A stretch of 64,000 nucleotides of DNA from Verrucomicrobiaceae bacterium E54 (lineage in GTDB: Bacteria; Verrucomicrobiota; Verrucomicrobiia; Verrucomicrobiales; Akkermansiaceae). Location of the stretch: contig JAKZES010000016.1 of assembly GCA_022548915.1 (NCBI GenBank), positions 1 to 64,000 on the forward strand, in the 5' to 3' direction. The notes beneath the pieces are model-generated. The model was given only the letters and a program-made list of their open reading frames with translations. It had not been told where the DNA came from and made no database searches. How positions within the stretch are numbered: position 1 is the first letter of the stretch; every line of letters starts with the position of its first letter. The position numbers were made by a program, and so were the translations under genes. Positions 32,763 to 41,548 of this stretch are shown here, one piece after another.

Positions 32763-33347
32763 CTACGTGGTGATTCCCTTGTCGCGGAGGTATTCGAGGA
32801 TCTCGAAGACCGAGTCGCGGGCGCTGGCGTGTTCGGTATCGAGGACCAGGTCCGGGTACTGCGGTTCCTCGAAGGCGCTGTCGAGACCGGTGAAGTCCTT
32901 GATTTCGCCGGCGGCGGCCTTGGCGTAGAGGCCCTTCGGGTCGCGGGCCTCACAGGTGGCGTAGTTGGCCTTGACGTAGAACTCGTGGAAATCCTTGCCG
33001 AGAATGCCCCGGGCCAGGTCGCGGAAGGCCCCGCGCGGGGTGATCAGTGAGCACAGGACGATCACGCCGTTGGCCGCCAGGACTTTCGCGAGTTCGGCGG
33101 TGCGGCGGATGTTTTCCAGCCGGTCGTTGTCGCTGAAGCCGAGGTTGCTGTTGAGCCCGCCCCGCAGGTTGTCCCCATCGAGCCGGACCGCAAAGCGGCC
33201 CTTTTCGTGGAGCACGTGCTCGAGGGCATTGGCAATGGTCGACTTTCCGGAACCGGAAAGCCCGCAGAACCAGAGGACGCAGCCCTTCTGGCCAAGCAGG
33301 GTTTCCTTGTGGTGGCGGGGCAGGGTATCGCTGGGATGGAGGTGCAT
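32763..33347 (-). CDS. cysC: adenylyl-sulfate (APS) kinase
   Basis: Protein of 194 residues, start at ATG 33347 (MHLHPSDTLPRHHKETLLGQ). VLWFCGLSGSGKSTIANALE is the P-loop; AVRLDGDNLRGGLNSNLGFS contains the DGDN APS-site motif, and ENIRRTAELAKVLAANGVIV, CSLITPRGAFRDLAR and KGLYAKAAAGEIKDFTGLDS complete the family pattern. It phosphorylates APS to PAPS, the donor for sulfotransferases. A standalone APS kinase inside a polysaccharide cluster points to sulfated polymer synthesis. No sulfotransferase gene was recognised in the window. Confidence 0.96.
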   Translation of the reverse strand: MHLHPSDTLPRHHKETLLGQKGCVLWFCGLSGSGKSTIANALEHVLHEKGRFAVRLDGDNLRGGLNSNLGFSDNDRLENIRRTAELAKVLAANGVIVLCSLITPRGAFRDLARGILGKDFHEFYVKANYATCEARDPKGLYAKAAAGEIKDFTGLDSAFEEPQYPDLVLDTEHASARDSVFEILEYLRDKGITT

Positions 33348-33350
33348 GGG

Positions 33351-33467
33351 GTAAACGCTGAAATGCTGAAAATCTGAAACGCTGAAATGGGGGAAGCCGA
33401 AACCGTCCTGAAGGGATTGAACCACATCATTTCAGCTTTTCAGTATTTTAGCGTTTCCGCTTTTACT
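33351..33467. repeat. element with 38-bp inverted arms filling the cysC-wecB-like gap
   Basis: Left arm 33,351-33,388 begins GTAAACGCTGAAATGCTGAA. The reverse complement of the right arm (about 33,430-33,467) begins GTAAAAGCGGAAACGCTAAA. By eye roughly 31 of 38 positions agree. The element starts 4 bp after the cysC start codon and reaches the stop codon of the next gene, leaving a 41-bp centre with no recognised content. Confidence 0.75.
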
Positions 33468-34221
33468 TTTTCGCGTGGTCGAGGAGGGAGTAGAAGAGGA
33501 AGAGGGAGTTGTGGACCACGTAGCGCTTGAACAGGCGGCGGGGTTCGGCGGCGAGGCGGTAGAGCCATTCGAGGCCGTTCTTCTGGAGAAAGGGCGGCGC
33601 CTGCGAGACCTCGCCGGCATGAAAGGCGAAGGCGGCACCGATGCCGAAATAGACGCCGGACGGCAGGCGGTCCTTGTGGCGGGCGATCCAGTGCTCCTGC
33701 TTGGGGCAGCCGAGCCCGACCCAGATCAGGTTGGCTCCGGAGTGCTCGATGGCGGCATGGATGCGATCAAACTCGTCGTCCGGCCATTCGCCGAAAGGCG
33801 GCGAGTAGCTGCCGGCAAGCACCGCCCGGGGAAAGTCGCGGGCGAAATTTTCTTCCAGTTTTTCCAGGGTCTCCGGCGCGCCGCCGAGGAGGAAGTGCCG
33901 AAACCCGGGCTGACCGTCGGTCGCCCGCAGCGTTTCCCGCATCAGCGTCGGGCCATAGACCCGGTCCTTGAGTTTTTCGTGCGGCGGGAGCTGGAGGTTC
34001 AGCGACCAGACCAGCGGCATGCCGTCGGGCACGATCAGGTCGAAGCGCCCGATGGACTTCCGGAATTCCGGGTCGTGACGGGCCATCGCCGCGACGTGCG
34101 TGTTCGCCGCCTCCACGGCAACGGTGCGGGTCGAGGCGAAGGCCTGGGAAAGAATCCACTCGATCGCCCCCGCGTAGTCGGTGCAGGCCAGCGGCAGGCC
34201 GATGACGGAACGGGTGAGCAT
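33463..34221 (-). CDS. WecB/TagA/CpsF family glycosyltransferase
   Basis: GT26-type enzyme of 252 residues, start at ATG 34221 (MLTRSVIGLPLACTDYAGAI). AVEAANTHVAAMARHDPEF carries the conserved Thr and Asn region, FDLIVPDGMPLVWSLNLQLP the catalytic Asp, and HFLLGGAPETLEKLEENF, IWVGLGCPKQEHWIARHK and GIGAAFAFHAGEV are the remaining family blocks. Members add ManNAc, ManNAcA or related sugars to undecaprenyl-linked intermediates. It is probably an early transferase of the second polysaccharide operon. Confidence 0.93.
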   Translation of the reverse strand: MLTRSVIGLPLACTDYAGAIEWILSQAFASTRTVAVEAANTHVAAMARHDPEFRKSIGRFDLIVPDGMPLVWSLNLQLPPHEKLKDRVYGPTLMRETLRATDGQPGFRHFLLGGAPETLEKLEENFARDFPRAVLAGSYSPPFGEWPDDEFDRIHAAIEHSGANLIWVGLGCPKQEHWIARHKDRLPSGVYFGIGAAFAFHAGEVSQAPPFLQKNGLEWLYRLAAEPRRLFKRYVVHNSLFLFYSLLDHAKK

Positions 34222-34226
34222 GGGAG

Positions 34227-34245
34227 TGGCGCTTTCCAAGCGCCA
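34227..34245. repeat. TGGCGCTT/AAGCGCCA hairpin, copy 2
   Basis: Perfect 8-bp stem around TCC, 5 bp upstream of the WecB-type start codon. It is the inverted version of the hairpins at 18,069 and 34,358. Confidence 0.6.
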
Positions 34246-34357
34246 TACCGGGGCATGGCGGCTTTTAGCCGCAGATTGCGGCGGGATCTAATGTTGATTC
34301 TGAGCGTCAGGAAAAGCGGCCCACTAAACGCGATCTGAAGATCGCCCGCCCTTCTCA

Positions 34358-34376
34358 TGGCGCTTGGAAAGCGCCA
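34358..34376. repeat. TGGCGCTT/AAGCGCCA hairpin, copy 3
   Basis: Perfect 8-bp stem around GGA, ending 3 bp downstream of the stop of the fusion gene on the minus strand. It could act as its terminator. Together with copy 2 it brackets the intergenic gap as an inverted pair. Confidence 0.6.
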
Positions 34377-34379
34377 CTC

Positions 34380-35459
34380 CTACCGGCAGAACGGCTCGAC
34401 CGAGCGCAGCGCGTCGTGCTCCGCGAGGGCCCTGGTGCGCGATGCCTCGTCGGGGAAAAGGTAGAGCGCGTAGCCGCCGTAGCCGCCGCCGCAGTACTTG
34501 CGGGCGAGAGCCCCGGTGATTTCCGGCAGCGGATCCATGCCCTCGTCGAGCTGGGTCTGGTGGTAGGTTGAGATCCCCTCGGCCAGGCCGGACAGGTCGG
34601 ACGCGAGCGCCGCCTCGCGCGCGATGGCACCGGAGCGGGCGATGCCGTCGTAGTCGCGCGGCAGGTCGACGACGCCCGGCGTGTCGTGCATCTTCCCGGT
34701 CCAGAGGATCGCCAGGCGGCCCTTGAGAAAGTCGCCGCTCTGCTTGAAATCGAGGACGGGGGTCTGACCCGAGCGCCACACGCAGAGGCCGGTCTCGCGG
34801 ATCACCGCGGGATCCTGCCATCCGACGCCGAGTTCGATCTCCGACTCGATCCCGCAGCGGCCGTTGAGCAGCGCCCAGGCTCCGCTGCCTCCCAGTCCCG
34901 CCTGCCTTTCGTAGGGCCATTCGCGGAGCGAGACGAGCGGTGAGATCGCGCAGTTGACCACGAAGGCCCCGTCGCGGGCGAAGCGCGGAACGTCGAGCCA
35001 ACCGCCGGCAAAATCGACGCGAAGCGGTGCCTCGGTCGGGGCCTGGACCCAGCGCACGATGGACGAGGTCGAGACCGGCGCGAAGCGCGGCGGTGTCTTC
35101 GGCAGGACGACGTAGCGGGCGCCGACTTGGTCACACAGGTCGCGCTTGAGTTGGCCGTACTGGTCATCCTCGGTGACGGCGAGGATGTCGGGCTGGATCC
35201 GCAGGAAGTGGTCCTTGAAGTCGAGCCCTTCCTCGTGGCTGTCGCCGATCACGACCGCATCCACGACCCGCATGCCCTCGAGCAGCGCCTTCTTGTGCTC
35301 GTCGGGAATGGACGGCTTGCGGCGCTTGTGGATCCACAGCACCTCCTCGGAAGCGAAGGACACCGTCAGGTGATCCCCGAGCGCACGAGCCTCCTCGAAG
35401 AACTGGAGGTGGCCGCCGTGAACGATGTCGTAGCAGCCGCTGACAAAAACTTTGGTCAT
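34380..35459 (-). CDS. fusion of a cytidylyltransferase-like domain and a GHMP kinase domain
   Basis: Start at ATG 35459 (MTKVFVSGCYDIVHGGHLQF) gives 359 residues. Residues 1 to about 140 are a nucleotidyltransferase of the HldE-C/TagD type: HGGH at 14-17, and VSTSSIVRWV near 133. Residues from about 141 (APLRVDFAGGWLDVPRFARD) resemble GHMP kinases such as heptose-7-phosphate or fucose kinases, with AGLGGSGAWALLNG as the phosphate loop and CGGGYGGYALYLF near the end. The pair would phosphorylate a sugar and activate it with a nucleotide, analogous to bifunctional HldE, but with a GHMP instead of a ribokinase-type kinase. The sugar is unknown. Confidence 0.85.
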   Translation of the reverse strand: MTKVFVSGCYDIVHGGHLQFFEEARALGDHLTVSFASEEVLWIHKRRKPSIPDEHKKALLEGMRVVDAVVIGDSHEEGLDFKDHFLRIQPDILAVTEDDQYGQLKRDLCDQVGARYVVLPKTPPRFAPVSTSSIVRWVQAPTEAPLRVDFAGGWLDVPRFARDGAFVVNCAISPLVSLREWPYERQAGLGGSGAWALLNGRCGIESEIELGVGWQDPAVIRETGLCVWRSGQTPVLDFKQSGDFLKGRLAILWTGKMHDTPGVVDLPRDYDGIARSGAIAREAALASDLSGLAEGISTYHQTQLDEGMDPLPEITGALARKYCGGGYGGYALYLFPDEASRTRALAEHDALRSVEPFCR

Positions 35460-35493
35460 GGTCGGGAAGCGGGAAGCGGGAAGAGGCAAGCGA

Positions 35494-35865
35494 TCATTGC
35501 TTCGAGCCCAGATGACGAATGAATGCAGTCAATTTGCGGGCGACCTTATCCGCCTGCTCCAGGAGTTGATCAGTGTCCGTTGGTGCGATGAGCTGCATCT
35601 TCTCGAAGCTCAATGCCATCGACGCCAGCTCAGCTGTCGAGCGCCGGGCGATGTTCAGGAACTGGATGAACTCCTTGTCGTGGTGGCTCGCCGAACCCTC
35701 TGCGATGTTGTTGGAAGGCGAGAGCCCAGCTCCACGAAGTTGTTCGGCATATCGATAAAAACGCCGCTCTTCGAGCTTGGCCGCCACCTCGTGAAACACC
35801 ACCGCCAGACCTGAAGCATCCTGCCACACTTCGAGATCCTGGAATCGGAAATGAGGGCGAGACAT
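35494..35865 (-). CDS. four-helix-bundle protein (23S rRNA intervening-sequence protein family)
   Basis: Protein of 123 residues: FQDLEVWQDASGLAVVFHEV, YAEQLRGAGLSPSNNIAEGS and EFIQFLNIARRSTAELASM are the family signature (TIGR02436-type, related to Avd). These small proteins are found in rRNA intervening sequences and as free-standing genes; function is not established. It lies between gmd and the fusion gene. A related protein is encoded at 37,075-37,419. Confidence 0.9.
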   Translation of the reverse strand: MSRPHFRFQDLEVWQDASGLAVVFHEVAAKLEERRFYRYAEQLRGAGLSPSNNIAEGSASHHDKEFIQFLNIARRSTAELASMALSFEKMQLIAPTDTDQLLEQADKVARKLTAFIRHLGSKQ

Positions 35866-35924
35866 CGTTTTGGGAGGCTTTTGTCGTACTACGCTTGCCG
35901 CCTACCGCATTCCTCTTCCCGATC

Positions 35925-37040
35925 TTACTCCTTGGCGACCGAGACGTGGTGGCCGTGGGCCTTGAGAAGGGCGTGGCGACGGGCAACCTCGAGGTCGGAG
36001 GCCACCATCTCGGCACACATTTCCTCGACGGTGATCTCCGGCACCCAGCCGAGCCTTTCCTTGGCCTTGGTCGGGTCGCCGAGGAGCGTTTCCACCTCGG
36101 CGGGACGGAAGTAGCGGGGATCGACCTTCACGATCACATCCCCGACCTTCACGCCGGGGGCATGGTCGCCCTCGACGGCGGTCACCGTGGCAATCTCGTC
36201 GAGGCCTTCGCCGGAGAACTCGAGGGAGATCCCGGCGTGCATTGCCGAGAGCCGCACGAAGTCGCGCACCGAGATCTGCTTGCCGGTGGCAATGACGAAG
36301 TCCTCGGCTTCGTCCTGCTGGAGCATCATCCATTGCATCCGGACGTAGTCCCTGGCGTGACCCCAGTCGCGAAGCGCGTCCATGTTGCCGAGGTAGAGGC
36401 ACTGCTCCAGGCCCTGGGCGATGTTGGCGATGGCGCGGGTGATCTTGCGGGTGACGAAGGTCTCGCCGCGGCGGGGCGACTCGTGGTTGAAGAGGATGCC
36501 GTTGCAGGCGTAGATGCCGTAGGCCTCCCGGTAGTTCACCGTGATCCAGTAGGCATACATCTTCGCCACCGCGTAGGGCGAGCGGGGATGGAAGGGTGTG
36601 GTCTCCGTCTGGGGAATTTCCTGGACGAGCCCGTAGAGCTCGGAGGTCGAGGCCTGATAGAAGCGTGTCGTCTTCTCCATCCCGAGAAAGCGGATGGCTT
36701 CGAGCAGGCGCAGCGCCCCGAGCGCATCGACATCCGCCGTGTATTCGGGCGACTCGAAGGACACGGCGACGTGCGACTGGGCGCCGAGATTGTAAACCTC
36801 GTCCGGCTGAACTTCGCTGAGGATGCGCGTCAGGTTCGAGCTGTCGGTCAGGTCGCCGTAGTGCAGCCGGAAACGGGCGTGCTCGACGTGCGGATCCTCA
36901 TAGATGTGGTCGACCCGCTCGGTGTTGAACAGGGAAGCCCGGCGCTTGATGCCGTGGACCTCGTAACCTTTCTCGAGAAGAAACTCGGCGAGATAGGATC
37001 CGTCCTGGCCGGTGATGCCGGTGATGAGGGCTTTTTTCAT
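35925..37040 (-). CDS. gmd: GDP-mannose 4,6-dehydratase
   Basis: Protein of 371 residues beginning [20 protein letters not shown], the family's NADP-binding start. [71 protein letters not shown] and [17 protein letters not shown] are all diagnostic. It converts GDP-mannose to GDP-4-keto-6-deoxymannose. fcl at 37,453 would take this to GDP-L-fucose. The two genes are separated only by a small four-helix-bundle gene. GDP-fucose is therefore a probable precursor of this polymer. Confidence 0.97.
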   Translation of the reverse strand: MKKALITGITGQDGSYLAEFLLEKGYEVHGIKRRASLFNTERVDHIYEDPHVEHARFRLHYGDLTDSSNLTRILSEVQPDEVYNLGAQSHVAVSFESPEYTADVDALGALRLLEAIRFLGMEKTTRFYQASTSELYGLVQEIPQTETTPFHPRSPYAVAKMYAYWITVNYREAYGIYACNGILFNHESPRRGETFVTRKITRAIANIAQGLEQCLYLGNMDALRDWGHARDYVRMQWMMLQQDEAEDFVIATGKQISVRDFVRLSAMHAGISLEFSGEGLDEIATVTAVEGDHAPGVKVGDVIVKVDPRYFRPAEVETLLGDPTKAKERLGWVPEITVEEMCAEMVASDLEVARRHALLKAHGHHVSVAKE

Positions 37041-37074
37041 GTTGAGCAGAGAGGGATGAGCTGAGAGCAGAGAG

Positions 37075-37419
37075 TTAGAGAAGTGTTTTGCGGAAGCCGG
37101 TGATCATTCGGCTGATCTCGTCCAGTTCTGCCAAATGGGCTTCGACTTCGGCAATCGAACCCTCGCCGTCGACAAGCATCAAGATGTTTGCTGTTTCAAA
37201 GACAGAGCGTCTGGCAAAGTTGAGAAACTGGGCAAGCTCCGCTTTTGAAAAGCTACCGGAGCCTTCGGCGATGTTGTTCGTGATACTGAGAACTGCAGCC
37301 CGAAGCTGCTCGGCCCAGCGGAACTTCCGTCGATTTTCAAGCTGATCTGCCAACTCAAACAATGGACGGCTGATGGCCGCAGCACGCTGCCAGATTTCAA
37401 GCTCCTCAAACCGGAACAT
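37075..37419 (-). CDS. four-helix-bundle protein (23S rRNA intervening-sequence protein family)
   Basis: Protein of 114 residues: [40 protein letters not shown] and [20 protein letters not shown]. It is a paralogue of the protein at 35,494-35,865 and splits gmd from fcl. The position inside an otherwise functional gene pair suggests insertion or tolerated carriage and not a role in sugar synthesis. Confidence 0.88.
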   Translation of the reverse strand: MFRFEELEIWQRAAAISRPLFELADQLENRRKFRWAEQLRAAVLSITNNIAEGSGSFSKAELAQFLNFARRSVFETANILMLVDGEGSIAEVEAHLAELDEISRMITGFRKTLL

Positions 37420-37452
37420 CTGTCTCTGTGCTCCTGACTCTTTGCTCCTCGC

Positions 37453-38391
37453 TCACAACCGCGCCACTCCGGCTTCAAGCGAGGCGAGGAAGTCCTGATA
37501 GGCATCGGCGAGGCCTTCCTCCAGGCCGATCGCCGGCGACCAGCCGGTGGCCTTGATCCGGGACACGTCCATGAGCTTGCGCGGGGTGCCGTCGGGCTTC
37601 GACGGATCGGTCTCGATCCGGCCTTCGTAGCCAACCGTTTTCGCCACCAGGGTGGCAAGCTCGAGAATGGTGACGTCCTCCCCCACCCCGACATTCACCC
37701 AATCGGGCGGATCTTCAAGGGCGAGAAGATGGAAGCAGGCGGCGGCGAGGTCGTCGACATGCAGGAACTCGCGGCGCGGGGTGCCCGTGCCCCAGATCGT
37801 CACGCGTTCCGCCCCGGACTCCTTCGCCTCGTGGAAGCGCCGGATCAGTGCCGGGATCACGTGCGAGTTCTCGGGGTGATAGTTGTCGCCGGGGCCGTAG
37901 AGGTTGGTCGGCATCGCCGAGTGATACACCAGGCCGTGCTGGGCACGGTAGTGCTGGCAGAGCTTCAGTCCGGCGATCTTGGCGATGGCGTAGGCCTCGT
38001 TGGTGACCTCCAGCGGGCTCGTCAGCAGGCAGTCCTCGGGCATCGGCTGCGGCGCCAGCTTCGGATAGATGCAGGATGAGCCGAGAAAGAGCACCCGCCC
38101 GACACCGGCCCGCCGGCAGCCTTCGACGCAGTTCGAGGCGATGGCCAGGTTCTCGTAGATGAAGTCGGCGGGATAGGTCGAGTTGGCGTGGATGCCCCCG
38201 ACCTTGGCCGCGGCGATGATGACGACGTCCGGCTTCTCCCCGGCGAGGAAGCCGAAAGTCTCGGACTGGTTGCAAAGATCGACCCGGTCGCGGCCCGCGG
38301 TGACCAACTCGAAGCCACCGCGCTTCCCGGCCTCGCGAACCAGCGCGGAGCCGACCATGCCGCGGTGTCCGGCGATGAAGAGTTTTTTCAT
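37453..38391 (-). CDS. fcl: GDP-L-fucose synthase
   Basis: Start at ATG 38391 ([20 protein letters not shown]), 312 residues. [37 protein letters not shown] and [20 protein letters not shown] contain the Ser-Tyr-Lys catalytic set. [20 protein letters not shown]-like and [16 protein letters not shown] blocks confirm the family. It is the epimerase/reductase producing GDP-L-fucose from the Gmd product. It is followed on the minus strand by a four-helix-bundle gene and gmd. Confidence 0.96.
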   Translation of the reverse strand: MKKLFIAGHRGMVGSALVREAGKRGGFELVTAGRDRVDLCNQSETFGFLAGEKPDVVIIAAAKVGGIHANSTYPADFIYENLAIASNCVEGCRRAGVGRVLFLGSSCIYPKLAPQPMPEDCLLTSPLEVTNEAYAIAKIAGLKLCQHYRAQHGLVYHSAMPTNLYGPGDNYHPENSHVIPALIRRFHEAKESGAERVTIWGTGTPRREFLHVDDLAAACFHLLALEDPPDWVNVGVGEDVTILELATLVAKTVGYEGRIETDPSKPDGTPRKLMDVSRIKATGWSPAIGLEEGLADAYQDFLASLEAGVARL

Positions 38392-38454
38392 GGGGATGGG
38401 GAGCGCGGCTTTCCAAGCCACAGTCTTGGGGCCCGGCGGCCGCGCCCGGCGGGA

Positions 38455-38775
38455 TCAAGCGAAGTTGATATTACCAGTGATTCCGTCTTCTCCGGCGATC
38501 CTGAGAAGCCGCAGCAAATGTCCTTGCTCGGCCACGGAGCTTCGCCGTCGAATCAAGATGATCAAGCCCGCGTGCTCACGGTTTTCGGCCTCCCGGATGA
38601 AATCATCGCGGTTGCAGGTGATCAGAACACGCCCGGTTCGAATGGCATGGTCGAGGACCGCAGAATCCGGGGCGTCCATCGGCAACTCATCCTTGAGTTG
38701 GCCGACCTCGTGGCCGTGTCGTTCAAGCGCCTCGGCAATCTGCCGAGGCACGTCATGATCCAGAAAGATCCTCAA
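38455..38775 (-). CDS. PIN-like (DUF5615 family) toxin-like protein
   Basis: Protein of 106 residues: MRIFLDHDVPRQIAEALERH, then DELPMDAPDSAVLDHAI and GRVLITCNRDDFIREAE. The early Asp pair and the N-R-D-D-F motif are the acidic residues of this PIN-like family. It overlaps the upstream DUF433 gene by 4 bp. The pair interrupts the polysaccharide operon between fcl and the UDP-sugar dehydrogenase. Confidence 0.82.
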   Translation of the reverse strand: MRIFLDHDVPRQIAEALERHGHEVGQLKDELPMDAPDSAVLDHAIRTGRVLITCNRDDFIREAENREHAGLIILIRRRSSVAEQGHLLRLLRIAGEDGITGNINFA

Positions 38776-39068
38776 GAATCCCGGGTTTCGATGGATTCCA
38801 AGGCGAGCTTCTCGATTTCCTCACGATGGTCCTCGTAGAATGCAAGACATTCGTAGATCCGGGACAGGGTGAGATCGTCGAATCGACCCGCGATTTCCTC
38901 CACCGAATTTCCAAGCAGGTGATACGCCACCACGTCGTGGACGGCGATACGGGTGCCTTCCACACGGGGATGCCCTCCGCGCACACCGGGAGTGCGGACG
39001 ATGTAGCGATAAGTGGGCGCGGTTCCCTTCACAGTCGAGAATTGTAGTCGAAGGTCGGTTCTTATCAA
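38772..39068 (-). CDS. DUF433 family antitoxin-like protein
   Basis: Protein of 98 residues with YRYIVRTPGVRGGHPRVEGT and RIAVHDVVAYHLLGNSVEEI as the DUF433 signature. The true start may be downstream of the annotated ATG because the first 20 residues are not typical. It is coupled by a 4-bp overlap to the PIN-like gene. Expected role is a DNA-binding antitoxin. Confidence 0.82.
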   Translation of the reverse strand: MIRTDLRLQFSTVKGTAPTYRYIVRTPGVRGGHPRVEGTRIAVHDVVAYHLLGNSVEEIAGRFDDLTLSRIYECLAFYEDHREEIEKLALESIETRDS

Positions 39069-39120
39069 GACAGCAACGGCGGCAGTCGGCGATGGCGGCT
39101 TGCAAAGCCGCGCTCCATAT

Positions 39121-40434
39121 TCACGCCTTGACCACCCGGTCTTCGGCGGTCGTCACCGCGGCCATGGCGTTGCGGGTGTCGACGATCAGGTCGGACCAGG
39201 CGGCGAGCTCGTCGAGCTTGAAGGCCCGGTGGTGGGTGGCGATGACCACGCAATCGAAGGCCCGGACCGTCGCTTCCGACCATTCGATCGATTCCACGCC
39301 GGCCCAGTCCATGTGCTCGCGGGTAGGACCCACGACCGGCACGTGGGGATCGAAGTAGGCCACCTCCGCACCGAGGTTTTTGAAGCCATCCAACAGGTGG
39401 AAGGTCGGCGACTCGCGCATGTCATCGACATCCGGCTTGTAGGCGAGGCCCATCAGCAGGATGCGGCTGCCCTTGACCGCCTTGCCGCGGGTGTTGAGCG
39501 CCTCCATCGTACGATGGATGACGTAGTCGGGCATGCCGCGGTTGATCTCCCCGGCCAGCTCGATGAAGCGGGTGTGGACCCCGTACTCGCGGGCCTTCCA
39601 GGTCAGGTAGAAGGGATCGATCGGAATGCAGTGTCCGCCAAGGCCCGGCCCCGGATAGAAGGGCTTGAAGCCGAAGGGCTTGGTCGAGGCCGCCCGGATG
39701 ACCTCCCAGATGTCGATGCCCATGCGGTCGGCGGCGACCTTGAGCTCGTTGACCAGGCCGATGTTGACCGCGCGGTAGATGTTCTCGAGCAGCTTGGTCA
39801 GCTCGGCCACCTTGCATGAGCTGACGGGCACGACCTCGTCGAAGACCGCGGCGTAAAGGGCCACGCCCGCCTCCAGGCAGGCCGGCGTGACGCCGCCGAC
39901 GACCTTGGGGATGTTCGTCGCCGCGTAGTCCGGGTTCCCGGGGTCCTCCCTTTCGGGCGAATAGACCACATGCACGTCGACCCCCACCTTGAAGCCGGCG
40001 GCTTCGATCCGCGTGACCAGTTCCTCGTCGGTGGTGCCCGGATAGGTGGTGCTTTCGAGGCTGACCACCTGGCCGGCCCGCAGGCCCGGCACGATGGCCT
40101 CGATGGTGCGGATGACGTAGCTGAGGTCGGGTTCGAAGTGCTCGTCGAGGGGGGTGGGAACGCAGAGGATGAGGGCGTCGCATTCGCCGACGCGGGAGAA
40201 GTCGGTGGTGGCATCCAGCGTTCCCGCCGCCTTTGCCGCCGAGACCTGCTCGTCGGGGATGTGCTTGATGTAGGTCCGGCCGTCGAGCAGCGCCTCGGGC
40301 TTGGCGGGATCGATGTCGAAGCCGACCGCCCGGTAGCCGGCGCGCGCGTAGGCCAGCAGCAGCGGGAGGCCGACGTAGCCCAGGCCCACCACGCCGATGA
40401 CGGCGTCTTTTGACAACTTGTGGTTGCTGCTCAT
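39121..40434 (-). CDS. nucleotide-sugar dehydrogenase (UDP-GlcNAc/ManNAc or UDP-glucose 6-dehydrogenase family)
   Basis: Start at ATG 40434 ([20 protein letters not shown]), 437 residues. [20 protein letters not shown] is the NAD-binding motif; [57 protein letters not shown] and the catalytic-Cys block [20 protein letters not shown] are intact. [18 protein letters not shown] marks the C-terminal UDP-binding domain. The [20 protein letters not shown] style is closest to WbpA/WbpO/TviB-type enzymes acting on UDP-N-acetylhexosamines. UDP-glucose dehydrogenase activity would instead feed the next gene (UXS) with UDP-glucuronate; sequence alone does not settle it. Confidence 0.93.
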   Translation of the reverse strand: MSSNHKLSKDAVIGVVGLGYVGLPLLLAYARAGYRAVGFDIDPAKPEALLDGRTYIKHIPDEQVSAAKAAGTLDATTDFSRVGECDALILCVPTPLDEHFEPDLSYVIRTIEAIVPGLRAGQVVSLESTTYPGTTDEELVTRIEAAGFKVGVDVHVVYSPEREDPGNPDYAATNIPKVVGGVTPACLEAGVALYAAVFDEVVPVSSCKVAELTKLLENIYRAVNIGLVNELKVAADRMGIDIWEVIRAASTKPFGFKPFYPGPGLGGHCIPIDPFYLTWKAREYGVHTRFIELAGEINRGMPDYVIHRTMEALNTRGKAVKGSRILLMGLAYKPDVDDMRESPTFHLLDGFKNLGAEVAYFDPHVPVVGPTREHMDWAGVESIEWSEATVRAFDCVVIATHHRAFKLDELAAWSDLIVDTRNAMAAVTTAEDRVVKA

Positions 40435-40459
40435 GAAGTGTTTCCGGAAAAGAGAGGAC

Positions 40460-41428
40460 TCAGGCGGGGGCGAGTTCGCCCTTGAAGTAATCGATCGTCC
40501 GGCGGATGCCGTCGTCAAAGGCCACCCGGGGCTCCCATTCGAGCACTTCCCGGGCACGGGAAATGTCCGGTTGGCGGACCTTCGGATCGTCCGGCGGCAG
40601 CGGCCGGTCCTCGACGGTGAGCTCGACGCCGGAGATCCGGGCGATCGCCTCGGCAAACGCGCGGATGCTCATCTCGTTGGAGTTGCCGCAGTTCACCGGT
40701 TCGTGGAAATTGCTCCGGGCCAGGCGCCAGATTCCATCGACCAGATCGCTCACATAGCAGAACGAGCGGGTCTGGCTTCCGTCGCCGAAAATCGTCATCG
40801 GCTCCCCGCGAAGGGCCTGACCGATGAAGGCAGGCACCACGCGCCCGTCGTCGAGGCGCATGCGCGGACCGTAGGTGTTGAAGATCCTGACGATCTTCGT
40901 ATCGAGCTTGTGAACGCGGCGATACGCCATCGTGACCGCCTCGGCGTAGCGCTTGGCCTCGTCGTAGCAGGAGCGCACGCCGATCGGGTTGACGTTGCCC
41001 CAGTAGGATTCCGGCTGGGGATGCACCTCGGGGTCTCCGTAGACTTCCGAGGTGGAGGCCAGCAGGAAGGTGGCGCCGTGTTCCTTCGCAAGATCCAGCG
41101 CGTGGTGGGAGGCGTAGGATCCCGCCTTGAGCGTCTCGATGGGGATCCCGACGTAGTCGATCGGACTCGCCGGCGAGGCCATGTGGAACACGAGATCCAC
41201 CTTGCCCTCGATCGCGTAGGGCTCCGACACATCCTGCTCGATGAATCGAAAACCGGGGTTCCCTTCGAGGTGGCTCAGGTTGCCGGCCTTGCCGGTGACG
41301 AAGTTGTCGAGGGCCACCACCTTGAGGCCGTCGGCCAGCAGGCGGTCCACCAGGTGCGAGCCCACGAACCCGGCTCCACCGGTCACGACCGCGGTCCGGC
41401 CACGGAATTCCGAAACGTCCTGGATCAT
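40460..41428 (-). CDS. UDP-glucuronate decarboxylase (UDP-xylose synthase) family
   Basis: Protein of 322 residues. [20 protein letters not shown] is the Rossmann start; [60 protein letters not shown] and [20 protein letters not shown] are the classical UXS blocks with the Tyr-x3-Lys pair. It converts UDP-glucuronate to UDP-xylose. It is the first gene after the antiterminator gene and sits 18 bp downstream of an ops-like element and about 140 bp downstream of the operator-promoter. It therefore probably opens the operon running to cysN. Confidence 0.95.
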   Translation of the reverse strand: MIQDVSEFRGRTAVVTGGAGFVGSHLVDRLLADGLKVVALDNFVTGKAGNLSHLEGNPGFRFIEQDVSEPYAIEGKVDLVFHMASPASPIDYVGIPIETLKAGSYASHHALDLAKEHGATFLLASTSEVYGDPEVHPQPESYWGNVNPIGVRSCYDEAKRYAEAVTMAYRRVHKLDTKIVRIFNTYGPRMRLDDGRVVPAFIGQALRGEPMTIFGDGSQTRSFCYVSDLVDGIWRLARSNFHEPVNCGNSNEMSIRAFAEAIARISGVELTVEDRPLPPDDPKVRQPDISRAREVLEWEPRVAFDDGIRRTIDYFKGELAPA

Positions 41429-41446
41429 GGTTCAGCGGGCTTCCGG

Positions 41447-41465
41447 ACACGCTGCCGCCCTTGGT
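41447..41465 (-). promoter_or_regulatory. ops-like element before the UDP-glucuronate decarboxylase operon
   Basis: The minus strand reads ACCAAGGGCGGCAGCGTGT. Its core GGCGGCAGCGTG differs by one base from the enterobacterial ops element GGCGGTAGCGTG, which pauses RNA polymerase and recruits RfaH. It lies in the leader between a promoter-like region and the operon's first start codon, in the sense orientation, with an RfaH/UpxY-type gene next door. An identical 19-bp copy is at 27,241-27,259. Confidence 0.7.
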
Positions 41466-41548
41466 CGATTGCCCGAAATCGGACAAAACCGGAGGGGTGG
41501 GGTCGGGAAGCTGGGAAATTGCCGGCCAGCGGTGGCGGCAACGGGTCC

